A DNA stretch of 64,000 nt, taken from the NCBI GenBank assembly GCA_021018815.1, contig JAITYX010000008.1, positions 7,438,001 to 7,502,000 of the forward strand, in the 5' to 3' direction. Positions 23,740 to 34,503 of the stretch are shown here, in pieces; the first letter of the stretch is position 1; each line of letters opens with the position of its first letter. The DNA comes from Talinum fruticosum (Eukaryota > Streptophyta > Magnoliopsida > Caryophyllales > Talinaceae). A program made the position numbers and the translations under genes. Under the pieces are notes generated by a model, which did no database searches, had not been told where the DNA came from, and worked only from the letters and a program-made list of their open reading frames with translations.

Positions 23740-23859
23740 GTTACAAATTTTCCAAGTATAATTTTTTTAAAAAGTTTTTGTTACAAATTTTCTAAGTATA
23801 ATTTTTTTAAAAAGTTTTTGTTACAAATTTTCTAAGTATAATTTTTTTAAAAAGTTTTT
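23740..23859. repeat. Three tandem copies of a 40-bp unit
   Basis: Units at 23740-23779, 23780-23819 and 23820-23859. Each begins GTTACAAATTTTC and ends AAAAAGTTTTT. Unit 1 differs from the others by a single C/T. Non-coding. An unrelated array of the same 40-bp period occurs at 62141-62255. Confidence 0.95.
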
Positions 23860-24224
23860 CAAATGTAAACCAGTCACAAATATTGATATAGATGGATTTA
23901 AATTAAAATTTTTGATAACAATTCCGAATATCGTGAAAACTTTATTATTGAACCAATTAGACAATTTGACGCGGACGGGCACCGAGAATAGTGAAAATTG
24001 AACCACAGTAATACGCATAGCCGCATAGGCAAAACTATGCAACTTCTCTCCCGCTAGCGTGTCTGTAACCTTTCTTCAAACTTCGCCGTCCCATTTACAC
24101 TCTATGTCATTTTTCTCTCTTCTTCACCGGTAAGGTCACCGCCAGTGGTCGGGAATCCTTGTCCCCCTCTCTCTGACCATCGGGCTTGAATGGTCGATTG
24201 TTGAAGGTTGCCGCCAGCTGTGGG

Positions 24225-24310
24225 GATTCTGTAGCCCAGTGGTCTGGCAGTCCAACAGCCTAAGTGCCCAGCTCAGTGCTCTTGTGTTCGAATTCCTTTG
24301 AGCGCGCAGT
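24225..24310 (+). mobile_element. tRNA-derived SINE relic
   Basis: A-box-like TAGCCCAGTGGTC at 24232-24244 and B-box-like TGTTCGAATTCC at 24285-24296, spaced as in plant SINEs. No complete tRNA fold. The downstream end fades into T-rich DNA near 24345. Confidence 0.5.
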
Positions 24311-24469
24311 GCATATATTTTTCCCTAGACTAGATTTTTTTTGCTGAGCTCTGATTTAACATTAAATTCCTTTTAAATTCACACTCTTCCCTTCCCTTTC
24401 TCCTGACCTGAATTTCAAGCCCTAACTGACTCCGTCCCTCTAAACCTCTCCCGGCTCCCAGTGTCCCTC

Positions 24470-24960
24470 CGCTCTCTGCCTCTCGCCCTCGACCGCCGCT
24501 TTGACCATCGTCCGCCCGGTGCCCAGTCGAGGCCGGCCGCCACTAAGGTAAGTAATGCAATTTCTCCCTCTTCTTAGTTCTTTCTTTAATTCAAGTAATG
24601 GTTAGGATTTTGAATTTTTGAGTCGATTTTAGATTACCAGTCTTGTTACGCTCTCTGCCTCGCCCTCTCTCCCTCGGACCCGGTTCTCTGCCCTGACCAC
24701 CACCGCCTGCACTGGCCTTACCTACCGCCGCCAGGTGCCCAGTCGAGGCTGCCAGCCGGCCAGCCACTGAGGTATGGAATGCAATTTCTCCCTCCTCTTA
24801 GTTCTTTCTTTAATTCAAGTGATGTTTAGGGTTTTGTATTTTTGAATCGATTTTAGAGTCCCAGTCTCCTTACGCTCTCTGCCTCGCCCTCTCTCCCTTG
24901 ACCGCCGGCCGGTCCGCCGCCTTGACCACGGCTGCACCTGCCAGTGCCACTGAGTGACAG
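24470..24960 (+). repeat. Tandem exon-like units, about 250 bp period
   Basis: Two full units and a partial third. Each starts with CGCTCTCTGCCTC, continues with a pyrimidine-rich CCGCC/GACC stretch, passes GTGCCCAGTCGAGG and CCACTAAG or CCACTGAG, and then a donor-like GTAAGT or GTATGG followed by GCAATTTCTCCCTC and TTCTTTCTTTAATTCAAGT. The GC-rich halves look like 5' UTR exons and the other halves like intron starts. At 25249 an ATG opens only MERFLRR before a stop; a similar short start is usual in TTF/hAT-type transposases, so the block may be a transposon leader. It could also be a repeated 5' leader of the DUF1764 gene downstream. Confidence 0.6.
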
Positions 24961-25639
24961 TTGCAATTTCTTTTGATAGGATTTTGATTCTTTAATTTGT
25001 TTTGGGTGAAATCAATTTTTTGTTTGGACTTTGGTTGGATGAAGTAATTTTGATGACAAATTTGCTGATTCGAGAGTAATTACATGGCAAATCCGCAAAT
25101 GCCAAATGGTGAAATAATTTTATTTGTTTTGTAAGTAATATGTGTAATTGGTGCCTGGTGGTATTTGTTTGTGAATTTGTGAGCATTGTGCAATTGTGCC
25201 CTGTTATTTTATTTGTTTTGTGAGTAATACGTGTCTTTTCAGTTTAAAATGGAAAGATTTTTAAGAAGGTAACTAGTGAATCATTATTCCTTTCGAGCTC
25301 TAGATCCCAAAATTTAACTAGAACATTTAAATTAGGTATTTGTGAGCTTTAAAATTGGGTTTTGGACACAAAAATGCGACCTGAAATGCGAAATTACCAT
25401 AATCTGAAAACCCCGAAAAGCTTCGAAGCCGGACATGGATAAAAATTTTAAATAATCGCATATTATTCCTACCCCGTCAGTTTCGATTTTGGATCTGCCA
25501 CTGTCATTTTAATTAGAAATGAAAAGAAAACCAACCCCCTCAAGAGTATTACGAAATTGAAATCTGATTCTCTTGTTGCTATTGTTAAGTTCAAGTTATA
25601 TTTGGAGCAGTAATTCAAAGTTACTGTCGATGGGGAGGT

Positions 25640-25995
25640 GGGACTTAACAGAATGATACGAAAACTATATCAGATGAATGGAAATGTCTATGAAGCCAGT
25701 ATCGAAGTGAGGAAAAAAATGACAGATTTCAATTGGAGTCGCACAAGGAGCAATAGGCAGCACCCCTGGGAAAGGGAGACCCAAAAAAGATGGTGGAGTC
25801 ATATTTGAGATGGTGGAGTCATATTTGAGTAGGTTGAACTTTCTTGGTGCAGTACACCCAATGCTGGTTGATGAAAATATGGGATGTTTTCCTTTTGTTG
25901 GACTTGTGGTGACCAGAACTTTCCGTCTCTCTGCGGAGATGCTTGCTGAGATAACACATCTTACATTTGGGGTTTCACAATACATGTCACTTTAA
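25640..25995. other. Open stretch on both strands, unrecognised
   Basis: The plus strand has an open frame reading LGAVHPMLVDENMGCFPFVG and later RLSAEMLAEITHLTFG. The minus strand is also open for about 106 codons over the same DNA. Neither matches a family I know. A 20-bp direct duplication (GATGGTGGAGTCATATTTGA) occurs in tandem at about 25788-25827. Probably a relic of a repeat or gene. Confidence 0.3.
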
Positions 25996-27730
25996 TGGGA
26001 CCCATAACGGGAGTTGTTGTGTATGGGGTGGCTAGAACCGTCTAAAACTATCACCTAAGGTTAAAATGTCAAACTTTGAATGAAAAGGAAAAGCAAATAT
26101 CTATTTTCAAGAGCTTTTGCAAACTAGTCTGTTCTGTGCTGCTTCTTTGACTTGTCTTTATTATGACTATTGTTGTGTCTCACTTCAACTCCATCTACCT
26201 TACCTGCATATTTTTATGTAGCTTTGTGTTGAGTCTCTTCCATTTTGTTCACTTTAATGTTGTGGTGCACTTCTTCATAAAGAACTTTTAGTGCTTTAAC
26301 TAGTGGTTTAATGAATGGGTTGGACTTAGAATTAGTTTGTTTAACCAAGAATAGAGGCTATTCTTCTAATTTTATGTGTATATTTTCTTTGATATAATGT
26401 GGGAGAAACTGCTTGCCATGTGCTTGTAATTTTTCCGAAACTAGGTTTTTCCAACCTTAGCTGATCCTTCTCCACATTTTATTGTCCCACAACAGTATTG
26501 TTGAGCTAGAAACAGACAATTTTCTTTTTAGCGTACAGATGTCTATAGTTTAGGTCATTTGTGGTCCAATTCAAAGGAATCCCTGTTGGGGATTACCAAT
26601 GGTAGAAAATGGGTCTGCTGAAGTGAGACTTCTAGTTTTCTGGTCACTGAATTTCCCTATGTGGGTGGTGGTTTCCTGATGTATAGATACTTGAAAAGGG
26701 ATTTTGTAACTCACTAACACCCCAACCCCACCCCCCACCCCCAAAAAAACAAAAAAGAAGTGGGGGAGGGGGGTTGAACTTCTGACTGAAGTATTTTAAG
26801 AAAGCCTTCATCTTGGAGGTCCTTGGGATTTCAAGAATCCCTATCCAAAGAGAAATATTTGCACCTGGGCAAGGTTGTGGGTCTTCATCACTGGCTTAGG
26901 TTTCTCGTAAAATGAGTTTTTTTTTTTTTTGGGAAGGGACGTTTCATGGTGTTTATTTCTGGTCTAGTTCAATATGGTGGTTAAGGATCCAAAATATGAA
27001 GACATGGCCTTTAACAAAGAGAAGAAGCTTGAGGGAGTATTCTCTGTGCATTCCTCTCCTCGAACAGGAAAACAAATTCATTTAGAAAATGGCATATTTT
27101 TTGGGATCATTATGAATCTGGAATTTAATTATGTCAAAGGGAAGCAGTAACTTACTTTTGGTTTTCATATTCTTTGCATAGAGAACTTCATATATTGCCT
27201 GTACTTGTTTAAGCACGTTGACAACTCTACTAGGTCATGTTCCTGCTGTGGCCTGTATTGCCCTATAAGGATTACTGGCTTCATACTTCAAACTTCTTCC
27301 CTGGCCCTCCTACCCTGCATCACCACGTCTATTTCTATCTATCATACGACTTTTTCCTGTCTAGTGTCATTATGATTCTTGAGCTAGGTGTTATCGCTTA
27401 TCCCCGTACTGTTTGTCTCTTTCCCCTAATGTCTGGTGCTTCTTCGCACTATTTAGAAGGTCATGTTATAATTTTCACGTATATGAGGACAAAGTGAAAA
27501 CTTTTGGTGAACTTTTGGCTGTAGTTACGCTTGGCCTACAGAGAAATTCAGTCCACACTTCAATCTTCGCTTCTTCAAGGCTTATTGGACGTTGGCCAAT
27601 TATCCGAGTGATCTTATCTCTGGTTGTGCAGTCCCTAATAAATCTTTGATTGTCACAAAGTAGATTGATCTTCCTGTGTCTTGTAACAAATAAATCTGTT
27701 GACTAATCTTGTAACGAATTTACTGTATGC
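25996..27730. other. Gene-free stretch, possible 5' UTR intron of DUF1764 gene
   Basis: No exon was recognised. C-rich and A-rich simple tracts occur at 26715-26780, and a poly-T run at 26920. An acceptor-like TGTATGCAG ends at 27732, just before the DUF1764 reading frame, which suggests that the 3' end of this stretch is a 5' UTR intron. Confidence 0.4.
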
Positions 27731-27741
27731 AGAAGCTAGCA

Positions 27742-28113
27742 ATGAAAATGCCCGAAAAGAGTTCATCTAACGTGTCCACCATTCCAAGGGAAGAATATGA
27801 TGCTGGACAAGAAAAATCTATGCCCAAACCAAAGAAGACCGATGAAATAGATGACATCTTTTCAAGCAAAAAGAGGAAGAAATCGGAGATAGAGAGGGTA
27901 GGAGAAGGTGTAGAAAAGAACACAAAACCGAAGAAGTTGATGAAAAAGAAGAAGAGTAAAGGTCCAAGGGAAAGTGAATGTGCAACTGGTTCAAAGCCTA
28001 GAAGGAGAACAAATGATGGGTTGGCTATTTACACAACAGAAGAGCTCGGAATTAACAACCAAAATGCTGGTGGAACTGCACTTTGCCCTTTTGATTGTTC
28101 GTGTTGCTTTTAG
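27742..28113 (+). CDS. DUF1764 family protein, small basic
   Basis: Single coding exon, 123 aa if the ATG at 27742 is used. The ATG at 27748 (MPEKSSS) matches the usual family start just as well, and an in-frame ATG at 27727 is probably intronic because TGTATGCAG looks like an acceptor. Family landmarks: KTDEIDDIFSSKKRKK near the N-terminal third, a Lys-rich low-complexity middle, then RRRTNDGLAIYTTEELGIN, and the invariant end GGTALCPFDCSCCF. The terminal Cys cluster suggests metal binding or redox chemistry, and the Lys-rich part suggests nuclear or nucleolar location; both are inferences. The molecular function of DUF1764 proteins is not established as far as I know. Confidence 0.88.
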   Translation: MKMPEKSSSNVSTIPREEYDAGQEKSMPKPKKTDEIDDIFSSKKRKKSEIERVGEGVEKNTKPKKLMKKKKSKGPRESECATGSKPRRRTNDGLAIYTTEELGINNQNAGGTALCPFDCSCCF

Positions 28114-29195
28114 CATCATAATGTTCTTGGCACTTTTGGGAGGTGGTATTTTTCCAGCTTTGTATCTGATTATGTATTGATTTTTGTAGTCTTTTATGTT
28201 ATAGTGGAAAATCTCAAAGATGATACTCAGTTGAAGATGATCTAGTTTGCACCTTCAAGTGTGAACACTAGCACCATTTATTTTTAATTTATTTTTACTT
28301 TTTTAATTTTATTGGTCTGAGAAGCACAAAGTTCATAGATATTTTTTGAATCCAAATCATATCACCAAGAAGCTAAGGACATATCTTATTAGTTGAACTA
28401 GCTTGTATTTGGTGCAAGTTCTTCAATGCTCATGGGAACATATACTCTTAGGTGACACATCATTAATTTAGGCCCACAAAATTTTCCCCTATTTTTTCGT
28501 TCGTCTAATTATTTGTTGACATATAGCGAATAACGAAACTTCCTTCGAGGTGTGTATAAGACGTTACGTGTATTAGTTATACTTGGGTTCTTAGTTTACT
28601 CATAAAGATTAGTTTTTGGCATGAAGCCTCCGGAGTTTCCTTGTTATCCGGAATTTAAAATTCAACACGTTGTATTTCAATTTGTGCATATTGATAATGT
28701 TTTTGAGTCTACTAATAGCTTCCTTAACCTCATCCATTAAAAATTTATATATTACTATGGGATTTCACAATACATGTTACTTTAATTAATTTTTTATTAT
28801 TTTATAATATTTGTCACTTTATAATTTTAATTACATATTAATGACTAATTTACTAAATTTGTCCTTATAATTTTTTTCTCTTTTTATCTTATTTACCTTC
28901 TTTATTTTCAATGAAACTTTAGACAACTTAAAATTTTAGTATAAATTTTATCATAAAATTTGTATTTTTAGGTATTCCCTTAAAACTAAAACATGACAAC
29001 TATTTAGAAACAAGATAGTACTTGTTTGAATTGCTTTTTGTCATTAATTACCCAACCTTCATCAACAATTTCATAAAAGTTCCTCTTAAAAATTTTAAAA
29101 TATACATGAACTTCTCTTGATGAGTATCAAAATGAAATTGCAAAGTCTGCGTGTTTAAAATAATAATTTTTTTATTTCAATAGTAAAGCAGACGT
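28114..29195. other. 3' region of DUF1764 gene and AT-rich spacer
   Basis: No gene seen. The string TTTCACAATACATG followed by TACTTTA at about 28761-28784 resembles 25971-25994, so a small dispersed repeat may be present. Confidence 0.4.
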
Positions 29196-29283
29196 GGGGT
29201 GGTGGCGCAGTTGGCTAGCGCGTAGGTCTCATAGCTATTACTGAGTTATCCTGAGGTCGAGAGTTCGAGCCTCTCTCACCCCA
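29196..29283 (+). tRNA. trnM-CAU: Elongator tRNA-Met (CAU) with intron
   Basis: Acceptor GGGGTGG pairs with TCACCCC and leaves discriminator A at 29283. The D arm is GCGC...GCGC, the anticodon CAT is at 29230-29232, and the T arm is GAGAG TTCGAGC CTCTC. A 14-nt intron (about 29234-29247) sits one base 3' of the anticodon, the canonical place; removing it leaves 74 nt. In plants the elongator tRNA-Met and tRNA-Tyr genes are the ones that regularly carry introns, which agrees. The CCA end is not encoded. The lack of initiator features and the acceptor sequence favour elongator. A T-rich stretch typical of pol III termination follows at 29290-29297. Confidence 0.95.
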
Positions 29284-29772
29284 CACCTATCTTTTTATAA
29301 ACAATTTAAGGGTGTGTTGGTCTCCATCCCTGCTCGACTCTCGCTGGTTTCGTTTTTGGCACAATCGTGAGCTCCTCAGCGCTTCGAAGCGACTGCCCCA
29401 CCTTGGCCTCTCTTCGCTCTCCTCTAGTCTCGACACTATCTCGTCCTCTCACCCACTCTCCTTTTTTAAAAAAATAGAATTCTTGAGTAAAACTCTTTAA
29501 ATTCAATTTTTTCAGTAAAATTATATGCAAATTTCAACTTTTTATAAATATTGGTTTATAAATATTGCTCGATCTATACACTCTCATGAGGCATAACAGT
29601 GAAAAATTCGGTTGCGCCGGTTCTCCCAAGTCCACCGAGTCTGGTTGGGTTTGACCGTGTTTGTCGCTGTTCGGATGAATCTCACCCACTACCGGCCCGC
29701 CAAACTTTCCGGTTCCCGGTTCGTCTGTTCGATCCAATCCGATTTTCTTAACCCGACATTCCCCATCCCTTT

Positions 29773-32700
29773 TGTAACACCCCGAATCTTAATTGTATTT
29801 AATTACTTTAAATTTGTATTTTATCGTTTTAATAATATTTAAGAGTAGTGAGTCGCGTGAAATTGTGGACAAGCGGATATACTAAAATTATATAATTTAT
29901 TTCATTACGAATTAATAAATTTTTCTAGGCACACATAATTATTTAAATATTTTTAAGCTCACAAAGGTATACATATATCGAACACCCACAAATTTTAGGC
30001 TCGAAAAATTAATCAATTTGCTTAACGATTAAGAAAAACTAATAATAATAGTAAAATATATGGTTTAAAATAAGCCATTTGTATAGCTAAAAAACACATA
30101 TATATGTGAAATTAATACTTTTAGATGATAAGCATTAATTAGAACAAAAATAAATAAATAAATGAGTAAAAGCTACTGGACTTTTAGCGTGCAACATGAC
30201 AAACAAGGGGCGTATGGTTTCAAAACAAATCAGAAAAACCTCCTCTTCAACGAAAATTATATATTATAACGTATATATATTATAATGTACATACGGCACT
30301 TACGTGACGTTAAATTAATAAAAGAAGTTAAACGAAAATTATATATTATAATGTATATATATTATAATATACATACGGCACTCACGTGACGTTAAATTAA
30401 TAAAAGAAGTTGTTGCGGACACTCGCCTTCTTCCCTTCTCGGAAAATTATATATTATAACCGTATGTATATTATAATATACATACGGCACTCACGTGACG
30501 TTAAATTCATAAAAGAAGTTGCTGCAGACACTTTCCTCCCCTCTCGGAAAATTATATATTATAACCGTATGTATATCACTCACGTTACGTTAGCTTGATA
30601 AAAAAGTTGTTGCAAACACTCGCCTTCCTCCCCTCTCGGAAAATTATATATTATAATATACATACGGCACTCATGTGACGTTAAATTAATAAAAGAAGTT
30701 GCTGCAGACACTCGCCTTCCTCCCCTCTCGGCTTTCTCTCCCTTCTCATTTATCTCTCCTCCCACTTCTCTCGGTGACGATTGCTCGAGCTTTCGCGCTG
30801 TTCATTCCAGACTTCATTGTGTGTTTATTTCTCTCGTAAGTTCCAATTTCTTGTATTTGGAGATGATTTTTCAGTTTTCAAAGGTTTAGCTTTTTGTTCA
30901 TCATTTTTAGGCTCAATTTTACGGTTGTTTTTCTTCTCTAATTTGTAGCTTGTTGCATAAGATGGATGTACCCGTGCCTTTTCTCAAAATGCTAAAACTA
31001 AGCAAGTGATGTTTGAATTTTTAGAGTTGTTCGATTTCACTTTCATTGTTCTCTGTTTTCAATTTTATATTATAAGGTTTACAACTGGTGAAAATATTAC
31101 TAATTGAATCTATGAAATTACTTGTTATGATTCTAGGGTTCTAATTTGTTTGATTTTCATTTTTATTATTTTAGGTTTTCAATTTTATTGTTCAATTTGC
31201 CTACCGGAGACATTGTATGACAAGATTATAACCATTTTCAGTTTATGTCCTTGAATTGTCCAAGATTTATTGAAAATTCGTCAAAAAGCCCGCATCGAAG
31301 GAAATTTTGCTATTAGTGAAGTAGAATTATAATGGATTGATGACAATCAAGAGTTATGTTAATTGAGACTATAGATTAGTCGTTTCAATAGTTGGCACTA
31401 GCCTTATTATTGGTTTCTCAAAAATAATGTTTATTATTAGTTGGAACTTCTCGAGTGCACCCTTTGTACTTTAAATCTAAGGTGATAGAAATAAAGAGTC
31501 GTTTCCTTATTGCATTCATAGAAATCGGAACCTTTTTGCCTCCTATTATAAATTCGATGATATTGATAATCGCATATATTAATACCTTTAACTTGAATAG
31601 TCCCGCTAGACAGAATGTAAACGATGATCACAATTATGATCAAGCGAAAGCATCCTCAATTCATATCAGATCTTGTATGGCCCATCCAGTTGGCTCCTCA
31701 GTTTCTTTTGCATATTGCATTATTAGATTTCTTTTATGAATTATAGGTTGATTACTTAATGGGATCAGACTATCTGTATTATTGAGCAGCAGCTTCCTAA
31801 TAGGCTACTGAAATTTTGTTAGTCTTGCTACCTTTAAATTATAAGACAAGTCAGAATGGATAATCATAGATCTCCCTTCTTCTGCACTGCTATCTTTAGT
31901 GGGTTAATTTTGAAGGTTTTTCTACTGCCTGTCCCACTAAAGTTTGAACATTCATTCAGTTTTTCTACTGCCTCTTCAAAGCACTCTCTCGCCTCCCTTC
32001 ATTCAATCTCTCTCTCTGCCTTCCCCCTTTGCTACAGCCGGTCAGTCTTCGCCCGCCGGACCTGCCGCCGCCAGCAAGCCACCGTCGGCGCCCTCCCTGT
32101 TGCCGCAGCTTCTTTCCTCCCTCTTTTCCGCTCTGTTCTGCGCCAAGCAGGGGCTGTCCTGCCCCCTGCTGCTGTCGCCTGACCGGGGCCGGAGCCACCT
32201 CCCTGGCCGCCGTCCGCCGCCCCTGACGCCGCCGTCCAACGCCACCTCGACGCCCCAAACTCCACCACCGAACCTCCGTCATCCATTTTCATCTCTAACC
32301 TCTTTTGAGGTATATCTATAACCCTCAATTTCTAAGCAAATTTTATCACAAATTCATGTTGTAATTGAATAAGTAGACAAATAAATGTGAGTTTTGAATT
32401 GGTTGTGGTGGAATTGAATGAACTTTGGGAGTATTGAAATATTGATATATGTGAAGTTGGATTTAGGGTTGTTGTATGTTAAATTGGTATTGAAAATTAA
32501 TTTGGGATATTCATAATTGTGAATATGCTTGTTTAATTTTTTTATAAGAGCATGAATGATTGCTTGGCTGTGTGAAGATTGTTCAAGTTATAAAAACATG
32601 CTAGGGAAGTACATTAATCAAGATTAGGTTATGTTAATCCTTGAAAAAAATGGAAGAAATTATATTTGAATGTTTAATTGGATTTGAGGTGGTTTATGTG

Positions 32701-34337
32701 GAATTTAATTAGGTAATTATGTGGTTTGCTAAAATTGATTTGAGGAGTTTGTGATAGTGAATTGGGAAAGTTATGCTTAAATTTGAGAGGAAGAGTAATT
32801 GAATCACTGAGCTTATTTCTGTAAAACGTTGTTGTTAGTTGAATGAGATTAACGATTGGAGAAATTAAATTGGTTGCGGCATAAAGTTTGTATAGATAAC
32901 ATGTGGTATTTTGAGTGAAACAACAATTAATTTTAGGATATATGTAAGCCGAAATGATTGAGTAAAAGTTCCACGGAATGGAAATATTTCGTGGTAAGAT
33001 GGGTTGAAATGATGAGGTATTGGTATTATAGGTTAATTAACAGAATTGTAAAGCTTTGGGATGTAATACTCCATTGTCAGATACAATGAAAGGAAATTAG
33101 GAAGTTTGCTTAATTATATTTGGTCATGGATTATGACCGGTGAGAAATAAATATATGATATGAATTCATTAGCGAAGAGGTTTAGTTTATTAGAAACGTT
33201 GTCTAGTGAAACCAACTTGTGTAGATACGGTGACAAGGGAGCTTATTGATAACTAAATAAATAATAAAGTTATTAGATATTTAAGATAATTAGAGAATTA
33301 ATTAATTAATTAGTTAATGTACATTGCTAGAAACTTACGAATTGGGCTCTTATGAGCACATATACCAAACTAAAATAATATAAGAAGAATGAGTCAGCAT
33401 GTGGGAGTGTAAAAAGGAAAATAAATGATATCTAAGGTACGTTATTGCTTGTACCTTTTCCAAAATGTTCATCTTTATTAATGAGATTACATTTTTTATC
33501 ATAGAAATAATTTGGACCCACTTCACGGCTCACAGTCACACTTAGAGTTACGGTTTACAGTCATAGTCACGGTTACGGTCGCAATCACGGTTATAGTTCA
33601 CGAGGGCCCTCCGTGATCGATCGGGATAAATGAATTATTTATACAGATCACGATTACATAAACAATGATCTCACAGAATTTCCATGTCATCCACATGTAC
33701 AAAAATGGGTCCTAAACTATTCCACTTATTAATGTGTAGCGAATTTACTACGGTTTTACATATAAATAACTTTTGAAATCGATTTCAAATATTTACGCGC
33801 ACTCACTGACTCTTATAATATATTTTACGAGTACAAGGGTAACGTGTTGGGCTTATGGCTCATTCTTGTTTTTATGTTTTCTTAAATGTTTTTAGGGAAG
33901 AAAAACATGTTAATGTTGGACAAAAAGTGACAAGAGCAAAGGAATTCGAAAATGTTGACTCATAACCGTGCGTTGGCCTTACTCTTGGGTGTATTATAAT
34001 TAGCTTTGATGGTTTGTTTCTTGGTTAAAAAGCTCCTGTAGATTTCTTTTGCTTACGGAAGTTAATTTCCATTGATGGGTATGATAAACTGTATTTTTTT
34101 GGGAGAACGAATTTATGTTGGTGGTTTAGGTTATATAAATATTGGGTATGGTGTTATGGGATTTGAAGTGTTGGTGTAAATTAAAAGATAATCGTGTTAT
34201 CCTATTATAATGTTTAGCTTAGTCTCTTGAGAAGAGACGGCAGTGACGTCCTGATATGACGTGGTTTTCCACTCCTTTGCTATAGTATATTTATAAAATG
34301 AGTGTGGTTTAGATAGTGGTTATATTGGGGTGTTACA
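29773..34337. mobile_element. Solo LTR, 4.57 kb, with 5-bp target duplication
   Basis: The left end TGTAACACCCC (29773-29783) and right end GGGGTGTTACA (34327-34337) are perfect 11-bp inverted ends with TG..CA. The 5-bp repeat CCTTT flanks both sides (29768-29772 and 34338-34342). This is the signature of an LTR-retrotransposon LTR; since the same ends do not recur inside, it is best read as a solo LTR left by recombination. It holds tandem modules (30240-30728), a GC-rich leader-like island (about 32020-32290, open on several frames but not gene-like), and an AT-rich remainder. Elements with such TGTAACACCCC ends are usually Ty3/gypsy; that is family knowledge, not shown here. No gag or pol was found. 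A large non-autonomous element is the alternative. Confidence 0.8.
30240..30728. repeat. Five tandem modules with CACGTGAC/TGACGTT motifs
   Basis: Five copies of about 90-110 bp. Approximate limits: 30240-30330, 30331-30439, 30440-30544, 30545-30637, 30638-30728. A typical unit reads GAAAATTATATATTATAA, then TATACATACGGCACTCACGT, then GTGACGTTAAAT, then AAAAGAAGTT and a pyrimidine-rich CTCGCCTTCCTCCCCTCT. The ATATTATAA...TTATAATAT parts can form hairpins. The ACGT cores resemble bZIP binding sites (G-box/ABRE and TGACG type). Copy 4 has lost the hairpin half and the intact site. These lie inside the solo LTR, probably in its promoter half. Confidence 0.85.
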
Positions 34338-34503
34338 CCTTTTCTTTTGATTCTCTCACTCAAGTCGTCGTAAATGTTGAATATATAGAACATATTTGGT
34401 GGCTAGGTGAGAGAGTGGAACGGTTCCATTCTTGCAGTTGCATTCAACAAACCAACCAAAGGTCCTTCCCTGACCCTGAGGTGTTGCAAAGTTTTGGGGA
34501 AAT

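Noticed and set aside
23740..23859. Possible CRISPR-like array
   Set aside because: The units are directly adjacent without spacers, and the DNA is a plant nuclear sequence; it is a simple tandem repeat.
31856..32328. Several overlapping open frames in a GC-rich island
   Set aside because: Five frames are open together because of CCG/GCC richness; the island is inside the solo LTR and shows no family motif.
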